Position numbers and translations under genes: made by a program. The notes beneath the pieces are model-generated. The model was given only the letters and a program-made list of their open reading frames with translations. It made no database searches and was not told the origin of the DNA. This document shows, in pieces, positions 1 through 5,483 of a DNA stretch of 7,375 nt. The stretch spans positions 1 through 7,375 of the forward strand of contig JAKABE010000153.1 of the NCBI GenBank assembly GCA_021801945.1, given 5' to 3'. Origin of the DNA: Acidobacteriota bacterium (GTDB lineage: Bacteria > Acidobacteriota > Terriglobia > Terriglobales > Acidobacteriaceae). How positions within the stretch are numbered: position 1 is the first letter of the stretch; every line of letters starts with the position of its first letter.

Positions 1-305
1 GGAATTCGGGCCTGCGCCGGAATCCTTGTACCGCAGTCATTTAAAGATTTCTCCAGCCGAGGCGGAACAAAACCAACCTCATCGAGCAGCACTTTCATTG
101 CGAGAATCGTGGCAGGCTGGAACCGAACGCCATCTTCGACCGCACCGGAGAGTGTACCAAAGCCGCAGAGGCGGTTGAGAATCGCACCCGATGCAGTATA
201 CCTTCCAGATTGACTGGCAAACGTGGTCCGAGATCGCTTGCTGGCCACGACGCTTGGACCCGCTAGAACTCTCAGCGAGCTGCCGCCGGCATCTATCGCG
301 GCCAC
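1..305 (-). CDS. Possible 3'-truncated ORF with an ASKHA-like N-terminal motif, or a gene remnant
   Basis: A minus-strand frame stays open from just after a TAA at 323-321 to the window edge, about 106 codons; the first usual start codon is GTG at 305-303. From that GTG the protein begins (M/V)AAIDAGGSSLRV, which resembles the phosphate-1 motif at the N-terminus of ASKHA-fold proteins such as Ppx/GppA phosphatases (AAIDxGSNxxR). Further on it reads ATILAMKVLLDEVGFVPPR, which looks protein-like but belongs to no family I recognise. No Shine-Dalgarno sequence precedes the GTG. A different frame upstream offers ATG GCC CGT CAA at about 335, so a frameshifted remnant is possible. An open run of this length could also arise by chance in GC-rich DNA. 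The resemblance is an inference from a short motif and the function is unknown. Confidence 0.25.
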   Translation of the reverse strand, partial: MAAIDAGGSSLRVLAGPSVVASKRSRTTFASQSGRYTASGAILNRLCGFGTLSGAVEDGVRFQPATILAMKVLLDEVGFVPPRLEKSLNDCGTRIPAQARI

Positions 306-320
306 CGTCGGGATATTCAG

Positions 321-687
321 TTACTTGACGGGCCATTCCTTGAGGATATCGCAAGGGGCTTCCGCACGCTGAAGCGCGGGGCTACAGCGACAGGGGGGCG
401 CATGAACGGAGATCCGCGCCAATCCATATTATTGGGCGGCCCCCCCCCAACAGGGCTTGAGATCCCCGATGGACGCTATCCAAGGGTTCCGCCGCGCACC
501 ACCTGGGCTATTTTTCATGTCTTGACAGCGGGAAGACCGCGCATGACTGGCTGCTTTGACGGTAGAGGGAGCCGGCTCGGGCAAGCGAAAGATATTCGTG
601 CAATGGCGCTGGGGTATAAGGACAGCCAATTGTGGCACCGCTCTGGAAGGTGTGAGAATTGCCTGGGGCAAGTCGCGGAGGCCGGTA
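321..687. other. Intergenic stretch with no recognisable gene
   Basis: Open frames on both strands here translate to low-complexity Arg/Pro/Ser-rich strings with no motif and no convincing ribosome-binding site. The only notable features are a run of nine C at 440-448 and an isolated TTGACA at 522-527 with no matching -10 element. The frame of the downstream membrane-protein gene is open back to an ATG at 556, but that extension has neither conserved-looking sequence nor a ribosome-binding site. Confidence 0.5.
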
Positions 688-912
688 GTGCGAGAGCATG
701 TCTTGCAGTCTGGATGGGAGACGCTTTTGTATGCGCTCCCGCTTGTGGGCCTAATGTTGGCCGGACTTTTCCGTCTGGACGAGTTGATCTTCACCCCCAA
801 GCGGCGTCCTGGCAGGAACAAGCGGCCAACGGGCGTTGACCACAATGGAGAGCCGATGATGAGCGACCCGGATGGACGCCCATGGCGGCCGAAGAACAGC
901 CGAAGGAAATGA
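688..912 (+). CDS. Small single-pass membrane protein (74 aa), function unknown
   Basis: This encodes 74 residues starting at GTG 688. GGAGG at 677-681, six bases upstream, decides the start over the in-frame ATG at 556 and the later TTG at 703. A short N-terminus (MREHVLQSGWE) leads into one hydrophobic helix at about residues 12-29. Then come FRLDELIF (28-35), a basic stretch KRRPGRNKRP (38-47) and GVDHNGEPMMSDPDGRPW (49-66). By memory, short proteins with one helix, an FRLDE-like motif and a conserved GxDxxGxP...DPDGRPW tail are common in acidobacteria, so I treat it as a real gene of an uncharacterised family. By the positive-inside rule the basic tail should face the cytoplasm. There is no partner gene nearby. 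I am confident it is coding and make no functional call. Confidence 0.7.
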   Translation: MREHVLQSGWETLLYALPLVGLMLAGLFRLDELIFTPKRRPGRNKRPTGVDHNGEPMMSDPDGRPWRPKNSRRK

Positions 913-1108
913 CAAGAGGTTCCCGAGAGCGGGGCCAGGGATGGGAGCGGCCGAGCTGGCGGCCAGGAGAAGGGCGGAGAGCCTGATTGTTGGCTGCGAA
1001 GTTGCGGGTAATGCATTGATAAGAGGTGGGTTGAATGTAATGCACTTGCCAGTGCCGCGGAATGCGGTCGGCGGTGGATTTAGAAGGGGAAATCCGCGAA
1101 AAAAAAGA

Positions 1109-1137
1109 TTGACCCGTGCAGTGGCCGGGTATACATT
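1109..1137 (+). promoter_or_regulatory. Candidate sigma70-type promoter upstream of the 1207 hairpin and rpoZ
   Basis: TTGACC at 1109-1114 matches the -35 consensus at five of six bases. It is followed either by TACATT at 1132-1137 (17-base spacing) or by TATACA at 1130-1135 (15-base spacing). Transcription would begin near 1144 and read through the inverted repeats towards rpoZ, about 355 bases downstream. It could serve rpoZ with a long leader, or an unannotated RNA. The call rests on consensus matching only. Confidence 0.35.
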
Positions 1138-1206
1138 GAGATCAGCCTTCCAAGTAGGGCGAGGTGCGAATGTTATTTTGCGCCTTTAGCCGCCATTTCC
1201 TGCATC

Positions 1207-1234
1207 CAACGTTTTAGTGAAGACTTAAACGTTG
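1207..1234. repeat. Strong inverted repeat, 12-base arms, 4-base spacer
   Basis: The arms are CAACGTTTTAGT (1207-1218) and ACTTAAACGTTG (1223-1234), separated by GAAG. Eleven of twelve positions pair; the exception is a T/T at 1215 and 1226. Flanking GCATCC (1202-1207) and GGGTGC (1241-1246) could extend the fold. No T-run follows on the plus strand and no A-run precedes it for the minus strand, so it does not look like an intrinsic terminator. It could be a protein-binding operator or an RNA hairpin. Confidence 0.7.
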
Positions 1235-1355
1235 AGTATCGGGTGCGCGCCGCTCTTGCTCGGAGATGGAAAGACCTGGATACGAGAAGTATCCGAAGGT
1301 GGCTTTGGGCCGGGTCGGATGGTGGATGGCGAATCTGATCACCCGCAATATTGTG

Positions 1356-1392
1356 TCAAGATCTTGAACTAGACGCGCGTAATCTGCGTCTA
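1356..1392. repeat. 12-bp palindrome followed by a 7-bp inverted repeat
   Basis: TCAAGATCTTGA at 1356-1367 is a perfect 12-bp palindrome. Two bases later TAGACGC (1370-1376) and GCGTCTA (1386-1392) form perfect arms around a nine-base spacer. The close pairing of two symmetric sites about 110 bases upstream of rpoZ suggests regulator binding or RNA structure. Function is not known from the sequence. Confidence 0.55.
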
Positions 1393-1416
1393 ACGATGTG
1401 GATGGAAGGTGAGGCG

Positions 1417-1451
1417 GCCGGCAGCGAATATGGCCCCTCGGCTGCACCGGC
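1417..1451 (+). repeat. Potential hairpin in the rpoZ leader
   Basis: GCCGGCAGC at 1417-1425 can pair with GCTG (1441-1444) and CCGGC (1447-1451), with a two-base bulge (CA, 1445-1446) and a 15-base loop. It ends 48 bases before the rpoZ start codon and leaves the AAGGAG ribosome-binding site free. It could be a leader structure of the rpoZ mRNA. Confidence 0.35.
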
Positions 1452-1499
1452 GGGACCAAGAAGTTCCGGGGGGCAAGCTACGTGAAGGAGAAATTTGCA

Positions 1500-1721
1500 A
1501 TGCGTTCTGATTTAGTATTTGGGGCACTTTCTCATGTGTCCGATCGCTACCAGCTCTGTCAACTGGCAAGCAAAGCAACGCGGAAACTGCACAAGCCAAA
1601 CACCAGGCTGCAGGACACCACCAATGATGTTTTGTGCCGGTTCAAGAAGACCAATCCCGGCTCAGCGGCGCCCGAAGAGGCGCCAGCAGCCCAGCCCGTC
1701 GAGCGTCGCCGCGCTGCTTGA
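1500..1721 (+). CDS. rpoZ: DNA-directed RNA polymerase subunit omega
   Basis: This encodes a 73-residue omega subunit, the small RNA polymerase subunit that latches onto beta' and helps core assembly. The ATG at 1500 is chosen because AAGGAG (1485-1490) lies nine bases upstream; an in-frame GTG at 1482 would place that site inside the gene. The body MRSDLVFGALSHVSDRYQLC followed by QLASKATRKLHKPNTRLQDT (residues 1-40) matches the omega pattern of a (D/N)RY.L...A.KATRKL helix followed by polar residues. It is close to the short acidobacterial version as I remember it. The last 20 or so residues (PGSAAPEEAPAAQPVERRRAA) are a disordered Ala/Pro/Arg tail, usual for omega. The gene is not next to gmk, its partner in many bacteria; rho follows instead. 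The identification is from family memory. Confidence 0.85.
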   Translation: MRSDLVFGALSHVSDRYQLCQLASKATRKLHKPNTRLQDTTNDVLCRFKKTNPGSAAPEEAPAAQPVERRRAA

Positions 1722-1745
1722 TGGCGTCATTTGAAAGCGTATAGT
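1718..1745 (+). promoter_or_regulatory. Candidate rho promoter
   Basis: TTGATG (1718-1723), overlapping the rpoZ stop codon, and TATAGT (1740-1745) are separated by 16 bases and match the sigma70 -35 and -10 consensus at four and five of six positions. Initiation would fall near 1752, giving rho a leader of about 190 bases. Read-through from rpoZ remains possible because no terminator is visible between the genes. Confidence 0.45.
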
Positions 1746-1751
1746 TGAATC

Positions 1752-1945
1752 AGGCAAAGGATTTAGGGCAGCTCCCCGTCGAAGACGGCTTCTCTTCTCC
1801 GGCATGTCGAAACTCCCACCGGATTTGGTGAACGCTTCAGAGCCGGTTTGCGCTGGCGGCTCCTGAATTCCGGCCTGATATTTCCCAGATGCTGTTTTCC
1901 CTCTCGTAGCCCCGCACCCACAAATCCGCCCGCTTGCAGGTACCC
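1752..1945 (+). promoter_or_regulatory. Structured, C-rich rho leader, possible site of Rho autoregulation
   Basis: The leader holds a small hairpin, CCGTC-GAA-GACGG (1776-1788). A second hairpin pairs GAGCCG (1840-1845) with CGGCTC (1857-1862). GCCGG (1842-1846) could instead pair with CCGGC (1870-1874), excluding the second hairpin. The last part, 1895-1933, is unstructured-looking and strongly C over G (20 C, 5 G in 39 bases), the composition of Rho-utilisation sites. In E. coli, rho is known to be controlled by Rho-dependent attenuation in its leader; applying that here is inference. Confidence 0.4.
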
Positions 1946-3196
1946 ATGACCATCGCTGAACTCAAAGAAAAGAACATCACCGAACTGAGCCGCATAGCGC
2001 GCACCCTGGAGATTCCGGGAACGAGCGGCTTGCGCAAACAGGATCTGATCTTCAAGATTCTCCAGGCGCAGAGTGAAAAAGAGGGCCATATTTTCGCCGA
2101 GGGCGTATTGGAGATACTGCCCGACGGTTACGGCTTTCTGCGCTCGCCGGACTACAACTATCTGCCGGGACCGGACGACATTTATGTGTCGCCGTCGCAG
2201 ATCCGCAAGTTTGACCTGAAGACAGGCGATTCGATCAGCGGGAACGTGCGCCCGCCGCACGAGGGCGAGAAGTATTTTGCGCTGGTGAAGATCGAGGCGA
2301 TCAACTTCGAGTCGCCGGAAGAGACGCGCAACAAGATCCTCTTCGACAATCTCACGCCGCTCTATCCGCAGGAGCGCATCAAGATGGAGACGGTGCGCGA
2401 AGGCACAAGCGGGCGCGTGATGGACCTGTTGACGCCGGTGGGCAAGGGACAGCGCGGCTTGATTGTGGCCCCGCCGCGTACCGGTAAGACCATGCTGCTG
2501 CAATCGATCGCCAACTCCGTTACGACGAACCACCCGGAGGTGGTGCTGATTGTGCTGCTGATCGACGAGCGCCCAGAGGAAGTGACCGACATGCAGCGCT
2601 CGGTGAAGGGCGAGGTGATCAGTTCCACCTTCGACGAGCCGGCGGCGCGCCACGTCCAGGTGGCGGAAATGGTCATCGAGAAGGCCAAGCGCCTGGTCGA
2701 GCACAAGCGTGACGTGGTGATTCTGCTGGATTCGATCACGCGCCTGGCGCGCGCCTACAACACCATCGTTCCGCCATCGGGCAAGGTGCTCTCGGGCGGT
2801 GTGGATTCAAACGCCTTGCAGCGGCCGAAGCGCTTCTTTGGCGCGGCGCGCAACATCGAGGAGGGTGGCTCACTGACCATCATAGCCACCGCACTGGTGG
2901 ATACCGGCTCGCGCATGGACGAGGTCATCTTCGAGGAGTTCAAGGGCACTGGCAACATGGAGATCATCCTGGACCGCAAGCTCGTGGACAAGCGCGTCTT
3001 CCCGGCCATCGACATTCAGCGCTCGGGCACGCGCAAGGAAGAACTGCTGATCCCCAAGGACGATCTGTCGCGCATCTGGGTATTGCGCAAGGTGCTCAAT
3101 CCGTTGTCGCCGGTCGAGGCCATGGAGTTGCTCATCAGCCGCCTGGAAAAAGTGCGCAACAACGCGGAGTTCCTGACCAACATGAACCAGTTGTAG
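1946..3196 (+). CDS. rho: Transcription termination factor Rho
   Basis: This encodes 416 residues, close to the 419 of E. coli Rho. Rho is a hexameric RNA-dependent ATPase that loads on C-rich nascent RNA and releases RNA polymerase. The ATG at 1946 gives [20 protein letters not shown], a typical Rho N-terminal helical domain, with AGG (1938-1940) five bases upstream; an upstream in-frame TTG at 1934 would bury that site. Order of parts: Rho_N helices (about 1-43), cold-shock-like RNA-binding domain (about 48-120, with [12 protein letters not shown] at 61-72), then the RecA-like ATPase. Walker A is [12 protein letters not shown] (171-182), Walker B VVILLD (257-262), the Q-loop region [10 protein letters not shown] (292-301), the R-loop region FKGTGNMEI (332-340), and the probable arginine finger R363 in [10 protein letters not shown]. 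All key parts are present and there is no insertion domain. E. coli has PPKAGKT in the P-loop. No intrinsic terminator was seen after the stop. Confidence 0.98.
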   Translation: MTIAELKEKNITELSRIARTLEIPGTSGLRKQDLIFKILQAQSEKEGHIFAEGVLEILPDGYGFLRSPDYNYLPGPDDIYVSPSQIRKFDLKTGDSISGNVRPPHEGEKYFALVKIEAINFESPEETRNKILFDNLTPLYPQERIKMETVREGTSGRVMDLLTPVGKGQRGLIVAPPRTGKTMLLQSIANSVTTNHPEVVLIVLLIDERPEEVTDMQRSVKGEVISSTFDEPAARHVQVAEMVIEKAKRLVEHKRDVVILLDSITRLARAYNTIVPPSGKVLSGGVDSNALQRPKRFFGAARNIEEGGSLTIIATALVDTGSRMDEVIFEEFKGTGNMEIILDRKLVDKRVFPAIDIQRSGTRKEELLIPKDDLSRIWVLRKVLNPLSPVEAMELLISRLEKVRNNAEFLTNMNQL

Positions 3197-3256
3197 ATCT
3201 GATCCGTAACGCCGGGCGTTCCGGAGGCTGCTCCACGATGCCGTCAGGAGTCCGCC

Positions 3257-3285
3257 TTTCGAGATTTGCGGCTCGCTGATAAAAT
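3257..3285 (+). promoter_or_regulatory. Candidate promoter for the tRNA gene
   Basis: TAAAAT at 3280-3285 lies 11 bases before the mature tRNA 5' end and matches the -10 consensus at five of six bases. The hexamer 17 bases upstream (TTTCGA, 3257-3262) is a poor -35. Initiation near 3292 would give a 5' leader of about five bases. Co-transcription with rho followed by RNase processing is an alternative. Confidence 0.35.
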
Positions 3286-3296
3286 AGCTTCATTGT

Positions 3297-3372
3297 GGGG
3301 CTGTAGCTCAGCTGGGAGAGCGCCTCGTTCGCAACGAGGAGGTCAGCGGTTCGATCCCGCTCAGCTCCACCA
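3297..3372 (+). tRNA. tRNA-Ala, anticodon CGC
   Basis: A complete 76-base cloverleaf can be drawn. The acceptor stem is GGGGCTG/CAGCTCC, the D stem GCTC/GAGC with loop AGCTGGGA, the anticodon stem CCTCG/CGAGG with loop TTCGCAA, and the T stem AGCGG/CCGCT with loop TTCGATC. The discriminator is A (3369) and the CCA end is encoded (3370-3372). The anticodon CGC at 3330-3332 reads GCG alanine codons. The third acceptor pair is G3-U70, the alanine identity element, which agrees with the anticodon. There are no mismatches and no intron. Confidence 0.98.
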
Positions 3373-3481
3373 TAGAATCAAAGGCCTGGGGCTTGCTTTC
3401 GCTCTCCGGTTGGGGTCTTGGGACGTTGTTTGCGTCGCCCACCCTCTGCGGCGCCTCTTCTGTCCACGTTCTGGCCTGACT

Positions 3482-3790
3482 TCATCGAGAGCGCGTCGGG
3501 TGCGCAGGCGCCCCGACCAGCCAGTTTTTCCTCGCATGAGCGGTGGTTCGGCGTAAGATTGGCTTCGCAGGCTGGACACACTCTGTCTTCCGGGTCCACC
3601 CCGCGCCAGTACCCCACGCCGCCAACTCACGCGCCTCGTCGGCGACCGGTTCAGATGCAAGCTCACGAGCCAGATCGGCAAGCCGCAGAAGACGGGAGGA
3701 ACGACTCAGATACACGGATGTCTGGGCGGGAAGGCTGCGGTGATCCTGCACCGCTTTGACGCTTGCGCGAATTCCCAAATCAGAGCCCAT
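3482..3790 (-). CDS. Uncharacterised ORF coupled to the DUF190 gene (102 aa)
   Basis: The ATG at 3790 overlaps the TAA of the upstream DUF190 gene as TAATG, with GGGAGAGA just before it. That arrangement is typical of translational coupling and is the main reason to list this ORF. The first 55 or so residues include a likely helix (SRSSRLLRLADLARELASEP, about 29-48). The rest is Arg/Thr/Pro-rich and does not look folded. From about residue 60 another frame becomes more protein-like: it reads GVDPEDRVCPACEANL, with a CPxC pair, and stops near 3378. So the ORF may be a frameshifted gene, or the overlap may be chance. There is no membrane segment and no family I recognise. Confidence 0.4.
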   Translation of the reverse strand: MGSDLGIRASVKAVQDHRSLPAQTSVYLSRSSRLLRLADLARELASEPVADEARELAAWGTGAGWTRKTECVQPAKPILRRTTAHARKNWLVGAPAHPTRSR

Positions 3791-4158
3791 TACTCTCTCC
3801 CTGAAGTGGCCTCCCGCCGGTCTTCGGCCGACCGCGAGTAGCGAATCACTTCTACGCGTGACATCGCGATCAGACCCTCCTTGATCATTTCGTCGAGATG
3901 CGGGATGAGCTTTGCGATCTGTTCTTCCTTATCGATGATGCTGAGCATGATCGGGGCGTCTTTTGAAAACTTCCAGTGGCTGGAATGGCGGATGCGCGTG
4001 CTGGCTCCATAGCCCTCGATGCCCTTATAAACAATGGCTCCGGCCATGCCCAATTCCTGACACCTGGCGAGGATTGCTTTGTGAAGCGGCGCTCCGCGCC
4101 ACATATCTCCTTCGCCAAAATGAATCCGCAGCATATGTGCCTGAAACTTTTCCTTCAT
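3790..4158 (-). CDS. DUF190 domain protein, single domain
   Basis: This encodes 122 residues covering one DUF190 domain (about 8-108). That family has a ferredoxin-like fold related to PII signal proteins and is often found beside crcB/fluC; its biochemical role is not settled. Recognisable landmarks are LRIHFGEGDMWRG (10-22), the GMAGAIVYKGIEGYG stretch (37-51) and APIMLSIID (68-76). KLIPHLDEMIKEGLI (83-97) and RVEVIRYS (101-108) complete the domain. AGAGG lies seven bases before the ATG, and the gene begins 39 bases after the stop of the two-domain DUF190 gene, so the two are probably co-transcribed. The protein resembles the second domain of that neighbour more than the first (both end in V-(D/E)-(I/V)-I-(K/R)-YS), which suggests a local duplication. 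The tail after residue 109 is charged and probably disordered. Confidence 0.85.
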   Translation of the reverse strand: MKEKFQAHMLRIHFGEGDMWRGAPLHKAILARCQELGMAGAIVYKGIEGYGASTRIRHSSHWKFSKDAPIMLSIIDKEEQIAKLIPHLDEMIKEGLIAMSRVEVIRYSRSAEDRREATSGRE

Positions 4159-4197
4159 TTCTTAGCCTCTGTTCGCGGCGCCCGATCGGGCAGTGCG

Positions 4198-4947
4198 TCA
4201 TGCAGGTTGACCTGAGTCAGAGCTCTGCCCGTCGCCTTCATCCACCGGTATCGGGCGATGCGAATACTTGATAATGTCCACATTCGATAACACAACCAAG
4301 CCCTCCTCCACCATCTGTTCGACGATGGGAAGGAAGGCTTGGAGCTTTTCCTCGCTGTCGACTACCGAGAGCATCATGGAAGCGTCATGGGAGAGATGGA
4401 TTGCCTTGTCTTTGTGCATGCGGCGATGCGATCCGTAGCCCAGAATCCCGCGATACACGGTAACACCGGCAATGTCGTTGGCCCGCATGGCTTCGACGAG
4501 GGCGATGTAAAGAGGCTTGTCGCGCCAGCGGTCCGATTCTCCGATATAGATCCGCATGAGCTGCGCCTTGCCTTCAATCTTGAGATGCGCAGGCGGCGTC
4601 ATTTTTCTGGTCTTCGAGGCTTGCGCAGGCTTGGCTACGGTGGTTTCCTGCACTTCAATCATTCCCGTGCCAACCATGTCTTCCAGCTTTCCCAGCAGTT
4701 CCTGCACCTTTTCGGCTGTCTCAATGAATTGAATCTTGATGGGCATGCGGTCCGAGATTTCGACGCCGCTGGCCGTGTGCATGTGATGATCGGCCCCAAA
4801 CCCGGCAACGCCTTTCAAGACTGTTGTGCCCGAGACGCCGCGATAGAGCAGGAAATCGAGAATGCTTGAGTAGGTGGGAACGCCGTGGCGCGTAACACCC
4901 TCGCTGACGTAGATAGAAACCTTAAGGGCTTTGCCCGCTTTCAACAT
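4198..4947 (-). CDS. Tandem two-domain DUF190 protein
   Basis: This encodes 249 residues with two DUF190 domains in one chain, about twice the usual family length. Domain 1 (about 6-101) reads LKVSIYVSEGVTRHG ... SGTTVLKGVAGFGADHHMHT ... KLEDMVGTGMIEV. A polar linker (about 102-127) carries the Lys/Pro-rich KPAQASKTRKMTPPA. Domain 2 (about 128-228) reads LMRIYIGESDRWRDKPLY ... AGVTVYRGILGYGSHRRMH ... VEQMVEEGLVVLSNVDIIKYS. The C-terminal tail is acidic and Ser-rich. The start ATG at 4947 has GGGGGA a few bases upstream. The gene lies 64 bases after fluC and 39 before the single-domain DUF190 gene. PII-like proteins usually form trimers, so a fused pair may build a mixed assembly; that is inference. 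DUF190-fluC linkage is established, but the function is not. Confidence 0.88.
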   Translation of the reverse strand: MLKAGKALKVSIYVSEGVTRHGVPTYSSILDFLLYRGVSGTTVLKGVAGFGADHHMHTASGVEISDRMPIKIQFIETAEKVQELLGKLEDMVGTGMIEVQETTVAKPAQASKTRKMTPPAHLKIEGKAQLMRIYIGESDRWRDKPLYIALVEAMRANDIAGVTVYRGILGYGSHRRMHKDKAIHLSHDASMMLSVVDSEEKLQAFLPIVEQMVEEGLVVLSNVDIIKYSHRPIPVDEGDGQSSDSGQPA

Positions 4948-5011
4948 GTCTTCCCCCTTATGCTGTTCGCCCGCATTGAGCCGTCGAAGGCACCGCTGTG
5001 CAGGGACTGGC

Positions 5012-5389
5012 TCATGAAAGTACCCCTGCCAGGAGAGAGCCGCCCCAGACCGCGATCAGCCCTGCCAGCAGGCTGCCGACCACGTAGAGGGCGGCAATGA
5101 GAAACGCGCCGGCGCGCAAAGAGTTGAACGTCTCCCACTCATAGGTGGAAAACGTGCTGTAAGCACCGACAAAGCCGATGGGAATCAGAAACCGCCACGC
5201 CGGATTGAGCTCGACTCGCCTTCCAAGATAGGTAATGGAAAACCCAATAATGACACATGCACTGATATTGATGACGAAGGTCCCGTAGGGAAACTTCGTG
5301 CCCATGCGGCTGGAAACCTCCGCTCCGACCCAATATCTGGCGATGGCACCCATCGCGCCGCCGATCGCAATATACAAGTATTTCAGCAA
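5012..5389 (-). CDS. fluC: Fluoride ion channel FluC (CrcB)
   Basis: This encodes 125 residues, the normal length for the Fluc/CrcB family: dual-topology dimeric inner-membrane channels that let fluoride leave the cytoplasm. Four hydrophobic segments are visible (about 3-20, 36-56, 64-88 with a break, and 93-118). Family signatures are GGAMGAIARYW (10-20), FPYGTFVIN (33-41, with the conserved Asn41) and GFVGAYSTFSTYEWE (72-86). The last covers the broken third helix that binds the central sodium ion and carries the fluoride-lining Phe box. Phe80 fills the first box position, but the second is Tyr83 instead of the usual Phe. The start is TTG at 5389, chosen because AAGGAGG (5394-5400) stands four bases upstream and the protein begins at the expected place. 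It is first in a minus-strand run with the DUF190 genes. No fluoride riboswitch was recognised ahead of it. Confidence 0.95.
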   Translation of the reverse strand: MLKYLYIAIGGAMGAIARYWVGAEVSSRMGTKFPYGTFVINISACVIIGFSITYLGRRVELNPAWRFLIPIGFVGAYSTFSTYEWETFNSLRAGAFLIAALYVVGSLLAGLIAVWGGSLLAGVLS

Positions 5390-5469
5390 TGCGCCTCCTT
5401 TTAGGCTCTTTGATGTGATTCCTTACGAATTTTCTTGGCGTTCCAATGAATCAGAATCTCAAGGTCGTG

Positions 5470-5483
5470 CTGAATTGCTTCAG
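5470..5483 (-). terminator. Small hairpin between the dynamin-like gene and fluC
   Basis: On the minus strand CTGAA-GCAA-TTCAG forms a five-pair stem with a GNRA-type GCAA loop, about 70 bases after the GTPase stop codon. No U-run follows, so it is at best a weak or processing-type 3' structure and not a standard intrinsic terminator. It is the only compact hairpin noticed in the 162-base gap between the two genes. Confidence 0.25.

Larger units (their letters stand above)
913..1499. other. Gene-poor region upstream of rpoZ rich in inverted repeats
   Basis: No frame on either strand gives a convincing protein. An 81-codon minus-strand frame at 1214-1459 has no motif and starts at TTG without a good ribosome-binding site. 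The stretch does contain five dyad-symmetric elements: 1074-1097, 1207-1234, the palindrome 1356-1367, 1370-1392 and 1417-1451. It also has an A8 run at 1099-1106 and a candidate promoter at 1109-1137. It may hold the rpoZ promoter and leader, or a structured RNA. Confidence 0.45.

Noticed and set aside
193..330. Plus-strand 45-codon frame starting ATGCAGTATACC
   Set aside because: It has no ribosome-binding site and no recognisable motif, and it overlaps the equally doubtful minus-strand frame.
429..1016. Minus-strand open frame of 195 codons
   Set aside because: It is antisense to the small membrane-protein gene, rich in Pro/Ser/Arg, and has no ribosome-binding site or family resemblance.
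1085..1130. Intrinsic terminator on the minus strand using the T8 complement of the A-run at 1099-1106
   Set aside because: The preceding stem is only five pairs (ACCCG/CGGGT) with a nine-base loop and a five-base gap before the T-run, and no minus-strand gene ends there.
1763..2704. Long minus-strand open frame (313 codons) inside rho
   Set aside because: It is antisense to an unmistakable Rho protein, is His/Arg-rich and has no motif; it is a product of strong third-position GC in rho.
3197..3256. Intrinsic terminator after rho
   Set aside because: Only four-base stems (AACG/CGTT, GGAG/CTCC) without a T-run are present.
4339..4869. Plus-strand open frame of 176 codons
   Set aside because: It lies antisense to the two-domain DUF190 gene and shows no recognisable domain.
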